The notes under the pieces: generated by a model | Database searches by the model: none | Seen by the model: only the letters and a program-made list of their open reading frames with translations | Told to the model about the DNA's origin: nothing | Shown: piece by piece, positions 20,901-27,591 of the stretch | Layout of the letters: each line of letters starts with the position of its first letter | Numbering within the stretch: position 1 is the first letter of the stretch | Assembly (NCBI RefSeq): GCF_014069875.1 | Contig: NZ_CP059676.1 | Location: 1,860,001-1,924,000 of the forward strand | DNA: 64,000 nt | Origin: Flaviflexus equikiangi | GTDB taxonomy: Bacteria; Actinomycetota; Actinomycetes; Actinomycetales; Actinomycetaceae | Reading direction: 5' to 3' | Made by a program: the position numbers and the translations under genes

Positions 20901-21673
20901 TCGAGCGTCCCGATGCTCTCGTCCTCTGGGAGGCCCAGTTCGGAGACTTCGCCAACGGAGCCCAGACAATCATCGATGAGTTCATCTCCTCAGCGGAGCA
21001 GAAGTGGAACCAGCGTTCCGCCCTCGTCATGCTCCTCCCCCACGGCTACGAAGGCCAGGGCCCGGATCACTCGTCTGCCCGGATCGAACGGTTCCTCCAG
21101 CTGTGCGCGGAAGACAACATGATCGTCATCCAGCCGTCCACTCCCGCGAACTACTTCCACGCCCTGCGCACCCAGGCGTACAGGCGGCCCCGCAAGCCCC
21201 TCATCGTCGCCACCCCCAAGCAGCTCCTGCGCCGCAGGGCGGCCCAGTCCCCGCTCGAGGACTTCACGGGAGGCACGTTCAAGGAAGTCATCGGGGAGGT
21301 CGAACAGAACCTCGACCCGGCGTCGATCACTCGCGTCATCATGTGTTCCGGCCGCGTCTACTATGACCTGGCCGAGGCGCGTGAGAAGCGCGGCGACACC
21401 ACCACCGCGATCGTCCGCGTCGAACAGTTCTACCCGGCTCCCGTCGACCAGCTCAAGGAGGCCCTCGCCCCCTACAGCGGCGCCGAGCTGGTGTGGCTCC
21501 AGGACGAACCCGCCAACCAGGGAGGGTGGCCGTTCCTCGCGCTCAACGTGTTCCCCGAGATCGGACAGGTCAAGCTGATCTCCCGTCCGGCCGCGGCGTC
21601 TCCCGCCACCGGCCTGTCGACACGTCACGCGGCCGAGAACAAGGAACTCATGCAGAAGGCCTTCACCCGCTGA
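17945..21673 (+). CDS. kgd: Multifunctional 2-oxoglutarate decarboxylase/dehydrogenase E1-E2 fusion
   Basis: A 1242-residue actinobacterial Kgd/OdhA-type protein. Residues 1-40 carry the E1 N-terminal helix (NQWFIDELYAKYLEDR), then a Pro-rich linker, an E2-type acyltransferase domain (~115-350, with the catalytic STYDHRIIQGAASGEFL), and a thiamine-diphosphate E1 domain (~380-1242; MAHRGRLNVL, HGDAAFAGQG, TPANYFHALR). It decarboxylates 2-oxoglutarate and, with E2p/E3 partners, feeds succinyl-CoA into the TCA cycle. There is no lipoyl domain, as in its relatives, which borrow the lipoyl group of DlaT/AceF. GTG start at 17945. Activity is commonly restrained by a GarA/OdhI FHA protein. Confidence 0.95.
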   Translation: MSDTSQRSSEDFGANQWFIDELYAKYLEDRGAVQPQWRELFTRWESEGRTAKTDVPPPSENQSPSARRAQQEPDNRQSASDQSQVRSDLPPAPPVVAVPASTPYAEKYDLAPSDDAGSASTTKLRGAAARTVTNMESSLEIPVATSVRAVPAKVLFENRAVINNHLKHTRGGKVSFTHLIGYAMVEALVAVPDMNKAYAKTEDGKPAVFEPAHVNFGLAIDLPKPDGSRNLVVPSVKAADTMDFVEFWGAYEELVSKARDNKLSVEDFQGTTATLTNPGGIGTVHSIPRLMNGQGTIVGVGAMTYPAEFAGTSDKALARIGVSRVVTLTSTYDHRIIQGAASGEFLRALEEKLTGRDGFYDRVFTALHVPYEPVRWQKDIEYDVERELGKPARIAELIHAYRSRGHLIADTDPLAFRNRRHPDLDITRYGLTLWDLDRSFPTGGFAGTSHLLLREIIEQLRESYCRNIGLEYMHIQDPAQREWFQARLERPHTELTAEDRLQILRKLNEAEAFETFLQTKYVGQKRFSLEGGESLIPLLDAILDSAADNGLEEVAIAMAHRGRLNVLTNIAGKSYKQVFTEFDGTQDPRSVQGTGDVKYHLGTEGTYEARSGSTTSVYLAANPSHLEAADGVLEGVVRAKQDRIDLGDEGYSVLPVLIHGDAAFAGQGVVTETLNYSQLRGYRTGGTVHIIVNNQIGFTTSPSSARSSYYPTDIAKGLQLPIFHVNGDDPESVTEVARLAFEYRETFHKDVIIDMVCYRKRGHNEGDDPSMTQPVMYGLIESKRTPRQLYTESLLGRGALTDAQVEELETEFHNILSNAFDEVRESEKETGYGYPHVDTVAGLELPQAQQEDAGTIVGWTSATTPEVISRIGEAHVRAPEGFHVHTKIGQLFERRNKMAREGGIDWGFAELIAFGSLLIEQTPVRMSGQDSRRGTFVQRHATAHDVSTGAEWTPLRHLTEDQAKLWIYDSSLSEYAVLGFEYGYSVERPDALVLWEAQFGDFANGAQTIIDEFISSAEQKWNQRSALVMLLPHGYEGQGPDHSSARIERFLQLCAEDNMIVIQPSTPANYFHALRTQAYRRPRKPLIVATPKQLLRRRAAQSPLEDFTGGTFKEVIGEVEQNLDPASITRVIMCSGRVYYDLAEAREKRGDTTTAIVRVEQFYPAPVDQLKEALAPYSGAELVWLQDEPANQGGWPFLALNVFPEIGQVKLISRPAAASPATGLSTRHAAENKELMQKAFTR

Positions 21674-21690
21674 ACCGTCAGTTGACACAC

Positions 21691-21716
21691 CGCCGGCGAC
21701 CCGTGGGTCGCCGGCG
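21691..21716 (+). terminator. Terminator after kgd
   Basis: A ten-base stem (CGCCGGCGAC / GTCGCCGGCG) with a six-base loop begins 17 bases past the kgd stop and is followed by TTCCTTAT, a moderate T-tract. It also precedes the next gene by about 25 bases. Confidence 0.8.
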
Positions 21717-21739
21717 GTTCCTTATGAGAGACTACACAG

Positions 21740-22330
21740 GTGAGCACAGACGAATTTCGGATCATGGTGGTCGGCGACGAGCTCGTCGCCGGGCGCGGGG
21801 ACGCGCGGGCGATGGGATGGACGGGGCGGGTTTTCGCGCGCACCGACTCACCGATCCCCCTCACCTCGATGGTCCTGCCCGTTCCTGGAGAGGATTCGGC
21901 GCGACTCGCCGACCGGTGGGAGGGTGAGGTGGTCCCCCGGATGGGGCACGATGCAGACAACCGTCTCGTCATCGGTCTCGGTTCTCACGACATCGACCAT
22001 CAGGTCTCGCTCGTCCGTGCCCGCCTCAACCTGGCGAATATCCTCGACCAGGCGACCCGCAGCCACATGTTAACGTTCGTGGTCGGCCCTCCCCCGCGTA
22101 ACGACGTCCCGGCCAATCAGCTGAGCGACCTGTCGAACGCCTACCAGGATGTCGCACAGCGACGAGGAGTGCCCTACGTCGACACCTACCATCCCCTGGC
22201 GCAGCATGACCAGTGGCAGACCGATATGTCAGACCCGGGAGCCTACACGCCGCAGCAGGCCGGCTACGGGCTTCTCGCGTGGCTCGTCCTCCACAACGGC
22301 TGGCATCACTGGTTGGGTCTCACGGCATAA
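21740..22330 (+). CDS. SGNH/GDSL-hydrolase-like protein lacking canonical catalytic residues
   Basis: A 196-residue protein with the layout of an SGNH hydrolase: the N-terminal block FRIMVVGDELVAGRGDARAMGW, the central VIGLGSHDID, and a C-terminal TPQQAGYGLLAWLVL. In an active SGNH enzyme these would carry the Ser of GDSL, the Asn of GxND and the Asp/His of DxxHP. Here they read GDEL, GSHD and DPGAYTP, so nucleophile, oxyanion Asn and base His all appear replaced. It is probably a non-hydrolytic fold relative, or uses other residues. No signal peptide. GTG start at 21740 with a poor ribosome binding site. Confidence 0.7.
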   Translation: MSTDEFRIMVVGDELVAGRGDARAMGWTGRVFARTDSPIPLTSMVLPVPGEDSARLADRWEGEVVPRMGHDADNRLVIGLGSHDIDHQVSLVRARLNLANILDQATRSHMLTFVVGPPPRNDVPANQLSDLSNAYQDVAQRRGVPYVDTYHPLAQHDQWQTDMSDPGAYTPQQAGYGLLAWLVLHNGWHHWLGLTA

Positions 22331-22333
22331 GGA

Positions 22334-22367
22334 TGTGGGGGACAGGCTTTAGCTCCTGTCCCCCACA
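22334..22367. terminator. Bidirectional terminator between convergent genes
   Basis: A thirteen-base perfect stem (TGTGGGGGACAGG / CCTGTCCCCCACA) with an eight-base loop sits between the stops of the SGNH-like gene and the convergent gene at 22380. No long T-run is present on either side. Confidence 0.8.
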
Positions 22368-22379
22368 CCTATCGGACCG

Positions 22380-22940
22380 TTACCTCTGGTTGAGCGCCGA
22401 CTGGTGACCGGTCTCGGTCGCGAGGAACACGAGGAAGATCCGCGATAGCGTCCGCCACACGTGGGACTTCGCCGTGTCGATATTCGCCGTCAGAAGCTCG
22501 ACGAGGTTCTGTTCCAGTCCGCCGTCGAGGTGGAGGAACTCCTGCTTGCGAGCATCTCTCCCCGCGTTGAGATCACCGGCGGCCCAGGCCTGCGACTCAG
22601 CGCGGCAGAGGGTCATCATCGTCTCGATGTCTGATCGGTAGGGCTGGTCTCCGACGAGCAGGTCCCGGTCGGCAAGGAAGGCTTCCCGATCCGCTTCGAA
22701 CGTGCGTCTGCGCGAGCCGCGGGAGTAGACATCGAGGCTCATGAGGGAGCCGTGCGCGAGAGATTCCTGGCCGATGTCCTGGAAGTGTTCCCGCATGGCC
22801 TCCCCGAAGTCGCCGTCGCGCACGGAGAGGATGAAGCTGTCTGTTCCCTCCCAGAGTTCCAACATCAAGCCCCACACCTTCGAGCGGCGTTGTGCCATGC
22901 GGGAAATGCGCGCCGCATATTCGGGAACAGCTGTTGACAA
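22380..22940 (-). CDS. Unrecognised 186-residue soluble protein
   Basis: I do not recognise this protein. It is predicted helical and charged, without signal peptide, membrane segment or cysteine cluster. A Trp/Leu-rich patch (SKVWGLMLELWEGTDSFIL) near residues 20-40 and a C-terminal helix (SHVWRTLSRIFLVFLATETG) are the most hydrophobic parts. The start is TTG at 22940, preceded at good spacing by AAGGAGA. It lies alone between a bidirectional terminator and the bL37 gene. The alternating charged helices could be a sensor or all-alpha adaptor, but no function can be assigned. Codon use looks like its neighbours. Confidence 0.75.
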   Translation of the reverse strand: MSTAVPEYAARISRMAQRRSKVWGLMLELWEGTDSFILSVRDGDFGEAMREHFQDIGQESLAHGSLMSLDVYSRGSRRRTFEADREAFLADRDLLVGDQPYRSDIETMMTLCRAESQAWAAGDLNAGRDARKQEFLHLDGGLEQNLVELLTANIDTAKSHVWRTLSRIFLVFLATETGHQSALNQR

Positions 22941-22988
22941 GTTGATCTCCTTGGCTGGCCGGGAGGCCTGAGGTTTGGTGGTACAAGC

Positions 22989-23016
22989 ATGGCCGCACCC
23001 GGACGGGAGCGGCCAT
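22989..23016 (-). terminator. Hairpin after bL37
   Basis: An eight-base stem (ATGGCCGC / GCGGCCAT) with a twelve-base loop starts 16 bases after the bL37 stop on the minus strand; GCTTGT follows. Probably a modest terminator. Confidence 0.5.
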
Positions 23017-23032
23017 ACCAGACGTCTACTGA

Positions 23033-23107
23033 TTAGGCGTTGGGGCGCTTGCCATGGTTGGCAGCCTTCTTCTTGCGCGAGTTGCGCTTACGACCACGAC
23101 GGGACAT
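23033..23107 (-). CDS. Ribosomal protein bL37 (24 residues)
   Basis: A 24-residue, very basic peptide beginning MSRRGRKRNSRKKK and ending ANHGKRPNA. This matches the actinobacterial ribosomal protein bL37, found in the mycobacterial 50S subunit structure; I rely on memory of the conserved NHGKRPNA tail. A strong AGGAGG ribosome binding site lies six bases ahead of the ATG, supporting real and high translation. The gene sits directly downstream of rsrA on the same strand, a placement I also recall in other actinobacteria, and could be cotranscribed with the SigR operon. It is too short to be picked up by usual length cut-offs. Confidence 0.88.
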   Translation of the reverse strand: MSRRGRKRNSRKKKAANHGKRPNA

Positions 23108-23177
23108 GGTACCTCCTCATTTCAACAACATCAGACATAGTAGCACGCCCGGGAGGGGTGCCAGCGCCGGAGCCGCG

Positions 23178-23450
23178 TCAGTGGCGAGTTAGATCCGTGA
23201 CAACCTTCGCACGGAGGGAGTCCGGTGCGGGCTCTGAGCAGGATCGGCGGATGATCTCCCTCATGTGGGTCTCCGCCTCGGTCGCCTCCGTGCAGTCGGG
23301 GCACGTCTCCGCGTGGGCGCGCAGGCGGCCCATGTCCTCGTCCGCGAGCTCCCTGTCGAGGAGCTCGAAGAGATGGTCGCGCACTTCCGCACACGTACAT
23401 TCGGGAATCTCGGCGCCCAACTCGCGGGCTACATCGTCAATGTTCGTCAT
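23178..23450 (-). CDS. rsrA: Zinc-binding redox-sensing anti-sigma factor (RsrA/RshA type)
   Basis: A 90-residue ZAS-family anti-sigma factor that holds SigR inactive until disulfide stress oxidises its cysteines and releases zinc. The diagnostic spacing is intact: Cys20-x25-His46-x3-Cys50-x2-Cys53, the same 26-residue offset as Streptomyces RsrA. A further Cys71 near the C-terminus could take part in disulfide exchange. The start overlaps the sigR stop by four bases (ATGA), keeping sigma and anti-sigma in balance. Confidence 0.94.
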   Translation of the reverse strand: MTNIDDVARELGAEIPECTCAEVRDHLFELLDRELADEDMGRLRAHAETCPDCTEATEAETHMREIIRRSCSEPAPDSLRAKVVTDLTRH

Positions 23451-24055
23451 ACCTTCGCCTCCGTGGCATATCCTCGGTCCGCAGCATACTGGGCCAAGAG
23501 CTCGCGAAGCTGTGATCTCCCCCTGTGCAGGCGGGACATCACCGTGCCGAGCGGTATCTCGAGAATCGCGGCGATCTCCTTGTACGCGAAACCCTCGACG
23601 TCAGCCAGGTAGACCGCCATGCGCCGGTCTTCCGGCAGGGCCGCCATGGCTTCTCGGATTTCCTCGTCCGGGAGCGCACTCATCGCTTCCGCCTCGGCAC
23701 TCCGCATCCCCTTCGAATCGTGGGTGGATGCGGCGTACTCCTGCCAGTCCTCGAGCTCACCAGCATCGTACTTCAGCGGCTCTCGCTGCTTCTTGCGGTA
23801 GGAGGAGATGAACGTGTTGTTGAGGATGCGATACATCCACGCTTTGAGGTTGGTGCCCACCTTGAACTGGTGGAACGATCCATACGCTTTCGCGTACGTC
23901 TCCTGGACGAGATCCTCAGCATCTGCCGGGTTCCTCGTCAGCCTCATCGCGGCCCCGTACAGCTGATCGAGGAACGGGAGAGCCTCCCGTTCGAAGCGCT
24001 CTCGGCGCTCCTCCTCGCTTTCACCTGCCGGTGCCCGGCTCAGATCCTCTGTCAT
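23447..24055 (-). CDS. sigR: ECF RNA polymerase sigma factor SigR/SigH (thiol-oxidative stress)
   Basis: A 202-residue ECF sigma factor. Region 2 includes [20 protein letters not shown] and [20 protein letters not shown]; region 4 includes [29 protein letters not shown]. The KKQREP segment and the paired RsrA identify the SigR/SigH group that recognises GGAAT-N18/19-GTT. Exactly such a promoter lies upstream at 24092-24117, so the gene should activate itself. Targets in relatives include thioredoxin, mycothiol and proteolysis genes. Confidence 0.95.
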   Translation of the reverse strand: MTEDLSRAPAGESEEERRERFEREALPFLDQLYGAAMRLTRNPADAEDLVQETYAKAYGSFHQFKVGTNLKAWMYRILNNTFISSYRKKQREPLKYDAGELEDWQEYAASTHDSKGMRSAEAEAMSALPDEEIREAMAALPEDRRMAVYLADVEGFAYKEIAAILEIPLGTVMSRLHRGRSQLRELLAQYAADRGYATEAKV

Positions 24056-24091
24056 TGTCCCTACACTACCGTTTAATGCTGTCAGCGGGGG

Positions 24092-24117
24092 AACGACGAC
24101 GGACGGTCAAACATTCC
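24092..24117 (-). promoter_or_regulatory. SigR-type autoregulatory promoter of sigR
   Basis: On the minus strand GGAAT (24117-24113) is followed after exactly 18 bases by GTT (24094-24092), the published SigR/SigH consensus. It lies about 37 bases before the sigR ATG, and its -35 part is just past the nagA stop region. Confidence 0.85.
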
Positions 24118-25249
24118 CGACAGGGTTCCCATCACGCCATACGCGAAGCTGCTTGCCGTCAACGAGGACGGCGGTCAGCGGCTGTCCCACAGTCGGGGAC
24201 GCCGGGGGGTCGATAGCGATCGCACGTGCGGGTGCGAGACAGGCGGCGCGAGCGACAACCGAGGGGTCGATGCCGCGGCTGAGGAGCAGCGCCACCTGCA
24301 TGCCGATCGTCGACGTGCCACCGGCGATCGTGTCAGTGCCCGTGAGGTAGGCGGTGCCTCCGGTGATGGTGACGTCGAGACCGCCGAGGACGTACTCCCC
24401 GTCCGGCATGCCGGCACCGGCAATCGCGTCGGTCACGAGTGCTCCACCGGGCGCGACCTCGTCGTCCACGTACGTGAGAACGTCGATGACGAGGTCCGTG
24501 TCGACGTGGACGCCATCGCCGACGAGCTCGACGACTGCGTCGCCGCGCTTAGCTGCCGCGATGAGTTCCCGGACGGGGCCTGGGTAGCGGTGGTGCAGGG
24601 GCGGCATCGCGTTGAACAGATGCGTAGCTGTCTGTGCGGGATGCCGCCCCGCGGCCCTCTCGGAGGCCATGGCAAGAACGTTCTTCGTTTCCTCTCCCGA
24701 GGCGTTGGTGTGCCCCCAGGAGGGGACAGCACCGTAGTCGAGCAGCATCTCGGCCGCTTCGACGGAGTTGTCGCATTCAGGCGCGAGCGTCATCGTCTTG
24801 ATCCAGCCCTGGCCCTCCTCGAGCCACGATCGCAGCTCGTCCAGATCGATGGGGCGGATCGCTGCGGGATCCTGGGCGCCGGCCTTGTGGGGGCTGATGA
24901 AGGGGCCCTCGAGGTGGATGCCGACGAGGGTGCCGCGTACGCAGGCCTCTCGCAGTGCCGTGATAGCGGGGAGCGGGTTGCCGGAGGAGACGAGCGATGC
25001 GACGAGATGCGTCGTACCGGCGTTGTGGTGGACGGCTGCCGCCTGGTCGATCAGGTCTTGATCCTGATCGTCGGGGAAGGAGGCTCCCCCGCCGCCGTGG
25101 CAGTGGATGTCGACGAAACCGGGAAACAGGAAGGGTGCACCGCTGTCCGCGTTGGGCGGCAGGATCTCGCTCACCGTGCCATGATCGAGAACGATCCCGG
25201 AACCGATGATGTTGCCCGCCGCGTCGAGGACGGTTGCGTCAATGTGCAT
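24107..25249 (-). CDS. nagA: N-acetylglucosamine-6-phosphate deacetylase
   Basis: A 380-residue amidohydrolase that removes acetate from GlcNAc-6-phosphate to give glucosamine-6-phosphate. Metal and substrate motifs are visible: FVDIHCHGGGGASFPDD, GIHLEGPFISPHKAGA, ATHLFNAMPPLHHR and LVTDAIAGAGMPDGEY. ATG at 25249 is used because AGGAAG precedes it and the family N-terminus begins there; a 10-codon longer frame also exists. It is the last gene of the sialic-acid operon, 44 bases after nagB. Confidence 0.94.
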   Translation of the reverse strand: MHIDATVLDAAGNIIGSGIVLDHGTVSEILPPNADSGAPFLFPGFVDIHCHGGGGASFPDDQDQDLIDQAAAVHHNAGTTHLVASLVSSGNPLPAITALREACVRGTLVGIHLEGPFISPHKAGAQDPAAIRPIDLDELRSWLEEGQGWIKTMTLAPECDNSVEAAEMLLDYGAVPSWGHTNASGEETKNVLAMASERAAGRHPAQTATHLFNAMPPLHHRYPGPVRELIAAAKRGDAVVELVGDGVHVDTDLVIDVLTYVDDEVAPGGALVTDAIAGAGMPDGEYVLGGLDVTITGGTAYLTGTDTIAGGTSTIGMQVALLLSRGIDPSVVARAACLAPARAIAIDPPASPTVGQPLTAVLVDGKQLRVWRDGNPVGNV

Positions 25250-25293
25250 TGCTCTTCCTGATTTCCCGGGGGCGGACATGCCGCCCGCCTTTT

Positions 25294-26046
25294 CTAGTTG
25301 AGTGTCTTGTAGTAGTCGGCGAGATCGAGGCGCGATGCTGCGGCCTCATCGATGTAGACGGTGACGTTCTCATGATGCTGGAGGATGGACCCGGGCCAGC
25401 GCTGTGCGACCCCGCCCTCGACGATCTGTGCGATCGCTTCGGCCTTGCCCTCGCCGAAGGCGAGCAGGACGATCTCTCGCGCGGACATGATCGTCGCGAG
25501 GCCCTGGGTGATGCAGAGGGAGGGCACTGCGTCGATGTCGTTCCCGAAGAAGCGAGCATTGTCGCTGCGCGTGGTCGGAGTCAGGTGCCCGACATGGGTG
25601 CGTGAGCTGAGCGAACCGGCGGGCTCGTTGAAGCCGATGTGTCCGTTGCTGCCCAGGCCGAGAATCTGTACGTCCACTCCTGGAGCGATCTGGCTCTCGT
25701 AGTCCCGTGCCGCCTGTTCCGGATCCTCTGCCGCACCATCGGGTGTGTGGAGGTCGTCCGCCGCGAGTCCGGTACCGCCGTTCTCGACGAGTTCGTTGAG
25801 GAGGACGTTGCGGTAGCGCTCGGGATGATCCTCGGGGATCTGGACGTATTCGTCGAGCGCCCACGCACTGCAGCCCTCGAGGGTGAACTCCCCGGCCGCG
25901 TGAGCTTCTCGCAGGAAGCCGTACAGTGCGAGAGGGGTGGAACCCGTGGCAACGCCGAGTCGACCGTTCGTGGGAAGACTGGTGATGATCTGGGAAGCTG
26001 CGAGGCGCGAGGCCTCCTGCGCGGTGTCGCGAATGATGATCCGCAT
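25294..26046 (-). CDS. nagB: Glucosamine-6-phosphate deaminase
   Basis: A 250-residue aldose-ketose isomerase/deaminase that converts glucosamine-6-phosphate to fructose-6-phosphate and ammonia, the link to glycolysis. Motifs: VATGSTPLALYGFLRE near residue 35, SAWALDEYVQIP, and the active-site GLGSNGHIGFNEP near residue 130, followed by SSRTHVGHL. ATG at 26046 begins the RIIIRDTAQEA N-terminus typical of the family. The start lies two bases after the nanE stop, so it is translationally coupled. Confidence 0.95.
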   Translation of the reverse strand: MRIIIRDTAQEASRLAASQIITSLPTNGRLGVATGSTPLALYGFLREAHAAGEFTLEGCSAWALDEYVQIPEDHPERYRNVLLNELVENGGTGLAADDLHTPDGAAEDPEQAARDYESQIAPGVDVQILGLGSNGHIGFNEPAGSLSSRTHVGHLTPTTRSDNARFFGNDIDAVPSLCITQGLATIMSAREIVLLAFGEGKAEAIAQIVEGGVAQRWPGSILQHHENVTVYIDEAAASRLDLADYYKTLN

Positions 26047-26048
26047 CG

Positions 26049-26717
26049 TTATTCCTTGCCTTCGATCGCCCGGGTGAACCAGGACGTGATTGTCGTGGGG
26101 TGTGTGATGGCTGTGCCGACGACAACGGACCACGCTCCCGCATCGAGAGCGGCCCGAGCCTGCTCGGGGGTGTGGACGCGGCCTTCGCAGAGCACGGGTC
26201 TATCGAACTCGGCAACCATCTGTTCAAGCAACTCTAGATCAGGGCCGTCAGATTTCTCACGCTCTCCCGTATAGCCGGATAGCGTGGTGGAGAGAATATC
26301 GGATCCGGCTTCCGCCGCCATCCGAGCATCGCCGATGGAACCGCAGTCGGCCATGACGACGACGCCTTCGCTGTGCAGGGCTGCGACAGTCTCGGCATAG
26401 GTGAGGCCGTCTGGCCGGGGGCGACGAGTCGCATCCAGGGCGACGATATCGGCGCCCGCGAGCGAGCAGGCGCGCGCGTGGCGCAGGGTCGGGGTGATGT
26501 AGACGCCCTCGTGACCTTCCTTCCACAGGCCGATCACGGGAACATCGACCTTGCCCTTGATCGCGGAGATATCGGCGAGACCCTGGCAGCGGATCGCGGC
26601 CGCCCCGCCCTGCTCGGCGGCTGCGGCGATCAGCGCCATCGTGCGCGGGTCTCTCATCGGTTCCCCAGGGTAGGCCTGGACAGAGACGACGAGACGGCCT
26701 TTGAGTGAATCAAGCAT
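26049..26717 (-). CDS. nanE: N-acetylmannosamine-6-phosphate 2-epimerase
   Basis: A 222-residue TIM-barrel enzyme that epimerises ManNAc-6-phosphate to GlcNAc-6-phosphate. The family features VVSVQAYPGEPM at the N-terminus, the catalytic Lys in VIGLWKEGHEGVYITPT, DIVALDATRRPRP, and VVMADCGSIGDA are present. ATG at 26717 is inside the end of nanK (eight-base overlap). NanE is the enzyme that is diagnostic for sialic-acid or ManNAc use, together with adjacent nanA and nanK. Confidence 0.95.
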   Translation of the reverse strand: MLDSLKGRLVVSVQAYPGEPMRDPRTMALIAAAAEQGGAAAIRCQGLADISAIKGKVDVPVIGLWKEGHEGVYITPTLRHARACSLAGADIVALDATRRPRPDGLTYAETVAALHSEGVVVMADCGSIGDARMAAEAGSDILSTTLSGYTGEREKSDGPDLELLEQMVAEFDRPVLCEGRVHTPEQARAALDAGAWSVVVGTAITHPTTITSWFTRAIEGKE

Positions 26718-27591
26718 GGAACACCTTTGCGTAGGAAGCGGCGCCGAGCAGCGGCGCATCATCACCCAGCTCGCCGCGGACGAGCGGGGTTGCCGAAACC
26801 GGATCCATCGCTGATGATCGATATCCGGCTATCAGGCTCGGCCACCAGAAGGCAGCCGATCTGCTGACAGACCCCGAGATGACGATAATCCCGGGATCGA
26901 GTGTGTTGGCGAGGGAACCGAGAACGTCACCGAGGGCGAAACCGCCGCCGCTGAGAACCGAGATCGCTGACTGGTCGCCGTTCTCGGCGCGCTGGTCGAG
27001 TTCCCGCCCGGAGACGAGTTCCCCCGTCAGCCGTTCATAGGCCTCGACCATCCCCGTCCCTGAGGACAGTGGTTCGATGTGGCCGGTCCGGCCGCACGAG
27101 CAGGTCAGATCCCGAGCATCTGCGTGGGACACGTGGCCGATATGGCCGGCAACCCCGTGCGCTCCGACCATGGGCCCGTCGTGGCTCACGTAGGCGCCGC
27201 CGATGCCGGTGCCGACGCCGACCGTGAGCGAAGAATGGTGGCCCCGGGCCGCACCGTAGACCGCTTCGCCCAGTCCGTGGGCATGAACATCCCCCAGGAC
27301 TGAGACGGGAACTCCCGTGACGGCGAGCTCGCCTGCGATGTCGGTGCCAGCCCAGTGCGGGATCAGGTCCGTGGCCGACACGACTCGGCCCTCCGAGATG
27401 ACTCCGGCGGATGCGACGGCGATCGATGAATATCCCGAGTATTCCCCGACGAGTCGGAGGATGCTCGGCATGATCGACGTCTCGCCCGGCCCGGGAGCGG
27501 TCGCGATCGTGCGCACCAGGCTCGTGGAATTCTCGTCCACGAGCCCGGCACGAACCTTCGTACCGCCGATATCGATCGCCAGGATGGTCAT
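26710..27591 (-). CDS. nanK: N-acetylmannosamine kinase, ROK family
   Basis: A 293-residue sugar kinase that phosphorylates ManNAc at C6. The ATP motif ILAIDIGGTKVRAGLVDE is at the N-terminus; GVGTGIGGAYV and the ROK zinc region GVAGHIGHVSHADARDLTC with CSCGRTGHIE follow. In most ROK kinases the last motif reads CxCGxxGCxE; here the third Cys is a His, which could still ligate zinc. Substrate assignment is from the operon. The start at 27591 overlaps nanA by four bases; a long upstream frame inside nanA was rejected. Confidence 0.92.
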   Translation of the reverse strand: MTILAIDIGGTKVRAGLVDENSTSLVRTIATAPGPGETSIMPSILRLVGEYSGYSSIAVASAGVISEGRVVSATDLIPHWAGTDIAGELAVTGVPVSVLGDVHAHGLGEAVYGAARGHHSSLTVGVGTGIGGAYVSHDGPMVGAHGVAGHIGHVSHADARDLTCSCGRTGHIEPLSSGTGMVEAYERLTGELVSGRELDQRAENGDQSAISVLSGGGFALGDVLGSLANTLDPGIIVISGSVSRSAAFWWPSLIAGYRSSAMDPVSATPLVRGELGDDAPLLGAASYAKVFHA

